NCBI RefSeq assembly: GCF_024586455.1
Contig: NC_065921.1
Location: 26,664,635 to 26,728,634 of the forward strand
DNA length: 64,000 bases
Direction: 5' to 3'
Source: Bactrocera neohumeralis
Taxonomy: Eukaryota; Arthropoda; Insecta; Diptera; Tephritidae
The notes beneath the pieces were generated by a model. That model was not told the DNA's origin. It saw only the letters and a program-made list of their open reading frames with translations, and ran no database searches. The translations under genes were made by a program, and so were the position numbers. This document shows positions 55,521 through 64,000 of this stretch, one piece after another; position 1 is the stretch's first letter, and the number at the start of each line of letters is the position of its first letter.

Positions 55521-56949
55521 CTTGTTTTCAACCATTTCTCATTCGTCCTAATTTTAATATTACTTGTGGTCTTGACTCTGCTATCAGCTACAACTTTTGA
55601 GCTGTATCAGACCATTTTCTTAAGTTCGGTTATTCATTTATTTTCATTTCTTTATTCTTTTGGTTTTTTAGAAACACCCAACACGTGTACTTCGATTACC
55701 ATTTCCTCTGTTACATTCACTCTTTTACAATAAAAACCAATGTAAAATGCGAATTACCTTGACCACTATAAATACGAGAACCCTCAAATCCTTTACATCC
55801 TTGAACATGCACGACCACTAAACACAAAGCGGACGAGCTCTAATCCTTTACAATATGTCGCCGAGCTACACTCGTAACATTTTGTGGTGCAACACAGAAG
55901 TGCCGCTCATTGTTTTGAAGAAGTGTATGTGTGTGTGTTTCTGGTTTGTAGCGCAGTTGCAATGATGTGCGCCATTCTGTAATAAACTCGTGCAAAAGCC
56001 ATTGTCTCTGTTACAAATGCGCAGCCAAAAAGGGTACCGACGTGAAGCGAAATGAAATTGCATATGGCAAACGCGAAGACAGCGCCAGAAGAAATGCACG
56101 AGATGGACAAGTGGCATGCAAGATTGTGGTCGGTGTCATGCCGTTGCCTGACGACGTCATTGCCGCCAGTCATGCCACAAATGCACGCAACAAAGCAGTC
56201 AAATGGATCCATAGATTCAATTCGCCTTGACTTGCCGTGGTGGTTAGGTGGCTTCGGCTCGGGGTGTGTGGGCAACCGAAAATTTCAGCGAGACGATCTG
56301 AAGACGCCACAAAACGCTTGTGCCGCAGACCAATTTGCCTGCTGCCACGCTGGCGTGACAAAGGGCCACTTACGAGCGTGCAACCGCAAACAAGTGAAAA
56401 TGCTTCTTCAGCGCGTATACACGTATGTATGTACGTATGAATGTTTGCGGAGGAAATCTGCAGTTTCCTACTTGCACTTGTGTGGGTTTGCATTCTAAAA
56501 TGTGCTCCGACCTCTCAGGCTCGTCTTGTGCGCAGGTTTTTTGTCCTGCTTTCTAAGTAATGAGTTCTTGGAAATAATATTTTAAATTGTTTCCACGTTT
56601 CGTTGTCTTTATATTTGTATATTTGTTGGTTTTGTGGCAAACCGTTATGTAATTGCGCAGACGTACGTAATTGCAGCACGACAGAACGGAAAGTGTAAAT
56701 GAAACCGAAATTGCGAATATTGTTGGAAGTGCGACGGCAATTACATGGCTCAGGATGTGATTTCGCAAGCAGCAGAGAGCCTCGGAACTAGGGAAGGAAT
56801 GCAGGACGAGTGTGTGTGTGTGAAGGAATCGTGCATTCAAGTTAGATGCAAAAAGCTTTCATCGTGGAAGAAATTTAACCGAGTTTCTTTTTAGTCTCCT
56901 AAGTACAAGAGACTTGTAGATCCCCCAGATTAGATCTTATGACTGAAGC
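55521..56949. other. Transposon-free DNA between the two halves of an RTE element
   Basis: From 55860 to 56500 it is less AT-rich and has several overlapping frames of 80-148 codons on both strands, none with a recognisable domain. No splice or promoter evidence was found that decides for any of them. Confidence 0.35.
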
Positions 56950-58216
56950 CCAGAGCCCAGAAATTATAGTGGAAACACATCTCCAACCTGCTGAATGGCA
57001 GTGAAAGCATAACGCCAGCAGCTGGTGAACCGGATTCCTCAATCAATGAGGATGGAGCAGACGTTTCATTGCCCAACAATGAACAAATTCGAATAACAAT
57101 TACCCGTCTGAAGAACAACAAAGCGCCGCGGCCGACGGATTGCCGGCCGAGCTATTCAAACACGGCGGCGAAGAACTGATAAGGTGCATGCATCAGCTTC
57201 TTTGTAAAATATGGTCGGACGAAAGGATGCCCAACAATTGGAATTTAAGTGTGCTATGCCCAATCCATAAGAAAGGTGACCCCACAATCTGCGCCAACTA
57301 CCGTGGGATTAGCCTCCTCATTAGCCTCTATCGAGCGTATTATGTGAAAGATTAAAGCCCACCGTCAACAAACTGATTGGACCTTATCAGTGTGGCTTTA
57401 GACCTGGCAAATAAACAACTGACCAGATGTGCACCATGCGCCAAATCTTGGAAAAGACCCGTGAAAAGAAAATTGACACACACCACCTCTTCGTCGATTT
57501 CAAAGCTGCTTTCGACAGAACGAAAAGGAGCAGCCTTTATGCCGCGATGTCTGAATTTGGTATCCCCGCAAAACTAATACGGCTGTGTAAGCTGACGTTG
57601 AGTAACACGAAAAGCTCCGTCAGAATCGGGAAGGACCTCTCCGAGCCGTTCGATACCAAACGAGGTTTCAGACAAGGCGATTCCCTATCGTGCGACTTCT
57701 TCAATCTGCTTCTGGAGAAAATAGTTCGAGCTGCAGATCTGAATAGAGAAGGTACAATTTTCTGTAAGAGTGTAAAGCTGCTGACGTATGCCGATGATAT
57801 AGATATCGTTGGCCGTAACACACGTGCCGTTAGCTCTGCTTTTTCCAGACTGGACAAGGAAGCAAAACAAATGGGTCTGGCAGTGAACGAGGGCAAGACG
57901 AAATATCTCCTGTCATCAAACAAACAGTCATCGCACTGGCGACTTGGCTCCCGCGGCATCATTGACAGTCGTAGTTATGACTGTCGTAGATAATTTCATT
58001 TATTCTGGAACCAGTATTAACACGAACAACAATGTCAGCCTCAAAATCCGAAGTATAATAACTCTACCAACAGGTGCATCTTCGAACTGAGTAGGAAATT
58101 GAGAAGTAAAGTTCTCTCTCGACGAACAAAAACCAAACTCTACAAGTCACTCATCATCCAAGTCATGCTATATAGTGCTGAGGCATGGATGATGGCAACA
58201 GCTGATGAGTCGGACA
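56950..58216 (+). mobile_element. RTE/BovB-like element, reverse transcriptase part
   Basis: Starts with LLNGSESITP, then PAELFKHGGEELIRCMHQLL, WNLSVLCPIHKKGDPTICAN and YRGISLL (RT fingers). Next are THHLFVDFKAAFDRTKRSSL (first catalytic Asp in FVDFKAAFD), RGFRQGDSLSCDFFN, TYADDIDIVGR (catalytic YADD) and LAVNEGKTKYLLSS. Frameshifts at about 57320, 57420 and 57950. The RTE sequence ends abruptly at GCTGATGAGTCG (58216), where a duplicated small-ORF segment starts, so the C-terminal third is missing. Confidence 0.9.
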
Positions 58217-58760
58217 ATGAAAAAGGAAAAACGGGAGACAGAAGAGAAGAAAGTAGCAACGAAAACGGAACGAAATATTAAAAAATGATGCAGGAAATTC
58301 GTAAGACCAGCACAAGAAGTATACGCATGTAGGCCAAAGGATCGGATTCTAATTTTTAGTTTATGGACATATGATTTTATTTTATTAGAATTTGGTTTAG
58401 TAGTACAATTTAAAGAGCAAACTTATTTGTGTTAGATTTTAAAAGTTTAAAAATACATATTATAATTATAAACGAAAATAAATAAATAATTTCATTACGT
58501 TAACAAGTGGATCAGATCTTCAGATCTTCAGATTTTGAAGTTAAGCACATACGTAATTATCGGATTGAAATAATTTATTTGGCCAAAATAGTGACTTACA
58601 TAATATGTCATCCTCTTAAGATCAAAAGCCTGATATAAACCATATTGATTTCTGATTTTTCATATAATAATTACCTGCAAAGATAAGAAGAAGAGTGTAG
58701 ATTAGTAATTGTTGTTCATTGTTGTTCAAAAAATGAGAGAAGGTATATAACATAGTTTCT
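58213..58760 (+). repeat. Duplicated segment, copy B (partner 39440-39975)
   Basis: Shares the small ORF, TTATAAACGAAAATAA, the ATCTTCAGATCTTCAGATT region and AATAATTACCTGCAAAGATAAG with copy A, ending at AAGGTATATAA. Confidence 0.7.
58217..58332 (+). pseudogene. Small basic ORF, copy B, one-base deletion
   Basis: ATG at 58217 opens KKEKRETEEKKVATKTERNI and runs to TGA at 58286. A frame one base over continues MQEIRKTSTRSIRM to TAG at 58330, matching the second half of copy A at 39517-39564. An A-run of six here against seven in copy A explains the break. The start codon lies one base from the RTE breakpoint, so copy B has no promoter of its own from copy A. Confidence 0.5.
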
Positions 58761-60179
58761 GATCTATGTGTTTATAGTTAAGAAAACATTTAGTTCATGT
58801 AGTTTGACTTTGGGACCCACATTTAGTAATCATTCAAAACATAATTTAAATGGAACATTTATTGAGCTTTTGTTTAAACTTTGTCGTCTTTTACATGTGT
58901 CAAAGACTTATTCTTACTTACAGTGATGCATATGAATTGGTCTTAATAAGGGTTAAACATTTGATAGTCGTCTGAGTGTTAATAAATAGGTTTATTTATG
59001 TATTACGGTTGATAACTTAGTGCTTATTTCACAAGCTTCTCCTTTCAGAAAGAAATCACAGTATTCTAGAATAAGTGAGAACTTTATGCCGGTAACCCTT
59101 GCTTAGGATAGGTTTTTCTTTGTGACAATTGGAAACTTCTTTTTCAATCAATCTTTTTGGAATGAGTTTCTTCTAATATTGACCTAATAAACTAAGATGG
59201 TTGGTTCGGGACAGTCGCTAAAAGCCTAGTTGGAAATAATCTGAAATCAATTAAATTCTTCTGCTCTGATTGAGCCCCTTGCTTAACAACAAACTTAACT
59301 CTATATCAACTAAAGGGCGTAGATATTCTCATCAGATCACAGATATCAGAGCATATCTTCTTTTTGATGAAACAACGAACTATTACGCGTACTCGACGGT
59401 TTTTACAGTAGTCTGTTAAACAAGCAATCTTAGTGACTTATTTTCTAAAACAACTTTATCAGAATTATATGGCATAAGGCGCAGACTTTCAGATGGTGTA
59501 TGGACATTATCGAAGTGTCTGTCCCTAGAAAAGAAATACAGCACTAATCCTCAGATCCATTCGTTATGCCAGCTTTTTAACTGGTTATACCAGACGCAAC
59601 TTCAAAAGCCTTGAAGTCATTCTAGAGATTCGCACAAAATGAGATGTGAAATAGCACTAACAACAAAATTCGTTTTCGCAATAGTCGGACTTACGTAACC
59701 GGAACGAATACGTATTTTTATCCGGTCAAAAGCTGTCAACTGTCAAATCAATACTGTGTTGGCCTCCACGTTGAAATACTTCAATTATGTTTTCTGTCAC
59801 TATAACAACAACACTAACAGCCAGATGGTGCACAGTAGTAGTCGGCTGGGCTTAAGCTCAACGTCGTTCAGCAGCTCTTTAGGTGGGCTGACAATATGTC
59901 CGAAATAATAGTAGATTAAGGCATCGCTCTCTAGTTGTAGCGACCGAATACATCTAAATATGAATCTTCTGTGAATTTCCCTCATACATTGATATATTTT
60001 ATCTTTCAGATTGAGTAATAAAAAAGCAAACAAGCTTACCCAATTAGATGCTTCCCATCGTTTCTATTAACTAAAGAAATTACTCTGCTCTTCAAAATAT
60101 TGCTTGAAGCAAAGAATCCTAAACAAATTCACCAGGTCTTGGAGCAACACCATATGATGATTAGCAACATTACTAAGGA
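58761..60179. other. Background DNA with a SINE-like segment
   Basis: AT-rich. 59690-59815 is the relative of the CAA-tailed segment at 9519-9616. No gene recognised. Confidence 0.4.
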
Positions 60180-60745
60180 AAAATTTATTGTTTACGGAGA
60201 AGATAAGATAAGATAAATAGATGAGGACTGCGACCTTAGGTCTACTGTGCCCTCTACTAAGTCTAAAACAACCCACGGCCCCTGTCTCAGAATCGGCAAT
60301 TTGCACGAGAAGCTGGGCCTATGTTGCAGTGTATAAGTGCTTCTTGAGCTTACAATGGCCAATGTAGAATACGAGGACCCACCGCGGCAAAGGGTTCATG
60401 TCTTACCATGTTAGTGAATTCTACGAACTACGGGCGAGTTCATCAGCTTGTTCATTCACGACACGAACACCCAGATAAGGTGCACTTGGTTACGTTCCGA
60501 TAGATTGTTTAGCCGTTCTCTACACTCCTGCATCTGTAGCGATTTAAGCTTGTAGGCAGAGATTGCTTAAGTGCCGCTTGACTGACGACAAATATGGTCA
60601 TACGTTCATTGCGATAGTTGTGTTGAGGGCTATTTATCTCCACGAACCAACTTATGACAAATGAAGGCAGACATTATAGGTTAAAATTCAGTGCGGAGTT
60701 GAGAGCCATTCTTCTCTTTAATGTAAATTTGCTGCTCTTAGTCGC
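60180..60745 (-). mobile_element. Decayed jockey-like non-LTR, RNase H region
   Basis: The minus strand reads, with shifts, YDHICRQSSGT (normally Y.DSQAAI), MQECRERLNNLSERNQVHLI then WV (the CxxxLxxLxxxxxVxLxWVPGH segment), MNEQADELARSS (the GNExADELAR block), and a C-terminal remnant ADSETGAVGCF (normally C..CDSETETVxHxxC). Multiple stops. A different subfamily from the 23- and 43-kb copies. Confidence 0.6.
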
Positions 60746-60749
60746 TTTT

Positions 60750-61190
60750 ATACCTTGAATATGGTATATTAGATTTGAGACGAATTTTGAAATACCCAAA
60801 AGGAACCGTCGAAGGCACTTTAAAGTGTCAGCAGGACGATTTGAGTCGATTAAACTAAATCCTTTTGTCGATCTGTTCGCCCATCCGTCTGTCCGTCTGT
60901 CTATTTATACGTGAACTAGTCCTCAGTTTTTAAGATACCTGCCTACGCGGGTCGCTTTCTCCCAACGTAGGTGCTCAATTGTAGAAACCGCCGATATTGA
61001 ACCATTATAGCTTATAGCTGCCATATAAACTGAACGATCGGAGTCAAATGTTTGAATGGAATATCGTCACGAAATTTGGCGTAGGTTATTGCTTAGGGCA
61101 ATGAGGCAATCTCCGAAGAAATTGTTCACATCGGATCACTGTAGCATATAGCTGCCAAACAAACTGACTCATCAAAATCAAGTACTTGCA
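60750..61190 (+). repeat. Dispersed repeat family A
   Basis: TTTTATACCTTGAATATGGT, AGGAACCGTCGAAGGC, CCATCCGTCTGTCCGTCTGT, CTAGTCCTCAGTTTTTAAG, GAAACCGCCGATATTG, ATTATAGCTTATAGCTGCC and a second module at 61140. Confidence 0.8.
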
Positions 61191-63060
61191 AGAAATATTT
61201 TGAATTTGTGAAGGGTACTGTGCGTTCTTCCTTGTTTGACCTTTCCAGTAACCAACCAGCTAAGGACTTGCTGACCTCACATACGAAACTTTTGCTTAAA
61301 TATTTATGACATTCAATTCTCTCACCAAGTGCTTCATAAATATTTATTATTAATCCCTCAATTAAAAAGTAAATGTGGTGAATCTCACCCACACACACAC
61401 ACACACATACGTCTGCACAATGCTGTTAGTGATAACTTTACCAAGCTAAAGAGAGTGTCAGTGGCCAAGCAGCCACTCAACTGCTCAAATCAGCTACTAA
61501 CTCTGAAAGCGGGTAAGTTACGTACACACAGACACGGGCACACAGCAGTGCACTAGCAACATTACATAGCAGTACTTGCAATCATGTATGTATGTGTGTA
61601 TATGGCTTGGGCTTCCCGCTGCAGTTAGACACTGCAATAATTTAGACTTTTCATTACGTGCAATGGGCAGTGGAGAGTGGAGAGTGTCCTGCCAGCTGGA
61701 TGCTTAGGCGAGTGGCTTTATGACATGGCAGTAAGAGTTGCTAACGCCACACACACACACACACATAAACGCTTGTGGATAAGCGTATTCAAACGTGGCA
61801 CTGGCAGCTTAGCTATGCGAGCATAAGCACATAAGTAGAACATGAAATCTTTATTTGCCATTAAACAACATGAAATTGTGTGAGTCCGGGTAGGAGCTCG
61901 ACGTTTAGTTAGCACTGAGTGTTTGGTGGGTCGGCTGAGTGGGGGCGATCATGCAACAATGTGTTATGTAGGCAACATAACAGTGCTCAAAAATGTAGAC
62001 AGGTATTTGTGTGTGTGTATATGTCTCATATGCACACACTTAGCCATAAATATAATGGTTGGGTCCACAATATGCCGAGCTGAGGCGAGTTGAGTTGAGT
62101 GGCGCGCTTATGCTTATGCTCGCCTTCATTTGGCAGTCAACGTGGAGGCCAGCACAGATTTAGTGGCTCACTGCAACTTGCCGCTTTGCTCTGATTTTGT
62201 TTCCCTACACTTTTGTCATTGCTGTTGTTGTTGTTGTTGCGCTGCCTGCTGCTTGCCAAAAGCTAAGTGCCACTGCAGGCGCTGACAGCAATGAATATGA
62301 CAGAGCCCCGCAGCCATGGCACGTTCAACGCTCATTTATTCAACTTGGCGCGTGTGTATGTATGTGTGTTCATGTTTTTATGTATGTGTGTGCCTGTGTG
62401 CATTTTGCTCGTGGCAAATGTGCCATGCAGTTTGAGTAAAATATCTGCGCTTACATGAGTATGGCGCTGTGAAATGACAGCGTGTTTGTTGCTGTTGTTG
62501 CTTAGTCCAAAATTAATGCCGCATTCAGAGATATTTGGCGTTTTGGTGTGTGTATGTGTGCACCCGCAGCGCCAGATTGCTTTCCTGGCTGCCGCGCTAA
62601 TGTTGCCTGCGATTTACGAGCATATTCATTGTATGCGTGTGTGCGTATGCTTGCCATCTACGTGTAAGTGTGTGTGTGTGCGTGTATGCGGCATGTCTGT
62701 CTGGCTGCTGCCACGTCTATGGACTATTATTGCCACTTTTTGTCATTAGTGTTGTGTTCGTACTTTGTTATTGTATTCATTTTGCTCTATTTACCACGGC
62801 AGACTTGCTGTTATTGTTGTTGCTTTTGTTTCACTGCTTCATTGTCAGCGGGCGAGCACTCATTGGAAAAGTTTAAATGCCACACAATTTGCTGTCAAAA
62901 TGTAATGAACTTTTCGAGCGTCAACGCAGTGGGTGAACAGTTACTCATACACAGGCTCTCAGTGTGTGTGTGTGAGTGTTTGTTGTGTATTAAACACGCG
63001 TATATTGCTTACTTTGAGTGCTTCAACTGAATGAGTTTAAAACAAATTTTTTTGGATTTA
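61191..63060. other. Background DNA with many TG/CA and GTT microsatellites
   Basis: (CA)n at 61390-61408 and 61748-61764; (TG)n at 62009-62020, 62352-62400, 62545-62560, 62668-62685 and 62962-62975; GTTGTTGTTGTTGTTGC at 62224-62240. Cys/Val-rich frames of 60-120 codons come from these tracts. 62060-62340 is transposon-free and GC-richer. No gene recognised. Confidence 0.55.
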
Positions 63061-63239
63061 ATTTTTTTTAAGGAGGGATCTATACCTTTTGATATTTACA
63101 TACATACATACATACACATATGTATATATACAGCAAGGTGAAATAAATACCTGAAAACACTTTGACTTCGGTGTAACGGAGTTCGAATATAAAAAAATTC
63201 AAAAAAAAAAAAAATTCCTTACAAGATCTTGAATTTGGT

Positions 63240-63497
63240 CACAGTATGACACCTTTATGCTAAAATGGTCCGATGTGAACAATTTTTTTCGGCGATTATA
63301 GCATTGCCTTGGACAATAATCCGTGCAAAATTTCATGAAGACATCTTGTCAAGCAAAACAGCTTTGTATAAACGGACTGGGTTATGATAGATGCGTTCAT
63401 ATGGATGCTATGTATTATAGTTGTTGGATCTCAGAAATTTCTTCATACATTCTTGGTAAATTTCGGAAAGATATCTCGTTAAATTTAAAATGTTACC
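63240..63497 (-). repeat. Dispersed repeat family A, minus strand, left part
   Basis: GGTCCGATGTGAACAATTTT, GCCTTGGACAATAATCCGTG and AAAATTTCATGAAGACATCTTG are reverse complements of the family's module phrases. Interrupted at 63497 by an RTE fragment. Confidence 0.7.
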
Positions 63498-63765
63498 ATG
63501 AACTGTATGAGATATACGACGACATTGACATAGTTCAGCGAATTAAAAGACAGCGGTTACGCTGGCTAGGTCATGTTGTCCGAATGGACGAAAACACTCC
63601 AGATCTGAAAGTATTCGACGCAAGACTCGCCGGGGGAAGCAGAGGAAGATCTCCATTCCGGAGGTCCAATTCGCGCCAAGTAGCGAAAAGAGGAAACGAC
63701 TGGCGCGCTGTTTGTAAACCCGGTTATAATCGCGTAAGCGGTGTCTACGCCAGTAAAGAAGTAAA
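63498..63765 (+). mobile_element. RTE/BovB-like 3' fragment
   Basis: ELYEIYDDIDIVQRIKRQRL, RWLGHVVRMDENTPDLKVFD, the GxRxRGRP-like GGSRGRSPFRR and a NDWRAV end. This is the conserved C-terminal region of RTE ORF2, 5' truncated as is normal for non-LTR insertion, and ends in a GTAAAGAAGTAAAGA tail. It overlaps the 3' part of the element at 33.6-33.9 kb and has the RWLGH that copy lacks. Confidence 0.85.
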
Positions 63766-63990
63766 GACTCGATTCCGATCATTCAGTGTGTAGGCAGCTG
63801 CTAGCTATAATGGTTCTATTTCGGCGATTCCTATAATTGAGCAGGTTTCTGGCAAGAAACGGACGTGTGGAAAATTTTAGATCAATAACTTCAAAACTGA
63901 GGGCAAATACGCGTATATACTGACAGACGAACATGGGTAATTCGACTCAGCTTGTCAAGCTGATCAATTATATATGTTTCTTTTATATAA
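63766..63990 (-). repeat. Dispersed repeat family A, minus strand, right part
   Basis: CGATTCCGATCATTCAGTGT, GCAGCTGCTAGCTATAATGG, GGCGATTCCTATAATTGAGC and CGACTCAGCTTGTCAAGCTG are the reverse complement of the family's 5' half. Confidence 0.7.
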
Positions 63991-64000
63991 GATGTCTTTT

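Noticed and set aside
56052..56498. 148-codon ORF between the RTE halves
   Set aside because: It overlaps long frames on the other strand, shows no recognisable domain and ends in a TATG-type tract.

Overview
The window looks like euchromatic DNA from a higher fly, most likely a tephritid fruit fly. The reasons are its AT-rich background with many CA/TG, TATATG and CAA microsatellites, short fly-type introns and Kozak contexts, and a dense load of typical dipteran transposon families. These include mariner and IS630-like DNA transposons, jockey-like non-LTR elements ending in TAACCTAACC, RTE/BovB-like elements, and dispersed repeats beginning with the palindrome ACCCTGAACAGGGT. The species call is inference. 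No bacterial operon, rRNA, convincing tRNA or CRISPR array is present, and there is no ordinary multi-exon gene of recognisable function.

Layout. 1-334 holds a coding-like block ending at a good splice donor, with a reading-frame break. 335-12000 is mostly non-coding DNA with dispersed repeats, a pyrimidine-rich tandem array (6.9-7.76 kb), a piggyBac scrap and old non-LTR fragments. 12.0-14.3 kb is a nested stack: dispersed repeat, then non-LTR tail, then mariner, followed by a second mariner deletion derivative. 16.0-17.3 kb is a tandem array split by another dispersed repeat. 18.4-19.1 kb is a transposon-free block with a cluster of CAGCTG E-boxes. 22.2-28.2 kb and 30.8-37.9 kb are transposon graveyards, with a transposon-free CA-rich block at 34.3-35.6 kb. 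48-53 kb is again mariner and IS630-like relics. 54.5-58.3 kb is a broken RTE element with a hexanucleotide satellite. 58.8-64 kb is background, microsatellites and repeats.

The most interesting part is 39.2-50.2 kb. On the minus strand lie at least five tiny open reading frames (21-27 codons) that are far too short for ordinary gene finding but are clearly related in protein sequence. Each is one hydrophobic helix with a GxxxGY core followed by a short, mostly basic tail. Two share DNA similarity. One has a perfect TATAAAAG box, a suitable 5' leader and a 72-base intron just after its stop codon, and another lies downstream in the same direction, as in a two-protein transcript. A sixth, weaker member lies at 50.1 kb. 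A separate small basic ORF at 39.45 kb, preceded by a TATA box, initiator and splice donor, has a duplicated copy at 58.2 kb with a different lesion. I do not recognise these as a named family. Calling them genes is inference from conserved protein pattern plus promoter and splice signals.

The transposon remnants do not work together. They are independent, mostly inactivated insertions, several showing internal deletions, nesting, shared deletion breakpoints and satellite growth. Long CA-rich stretches between them look like intergenic or intronic DNA of an unseen larger gene.
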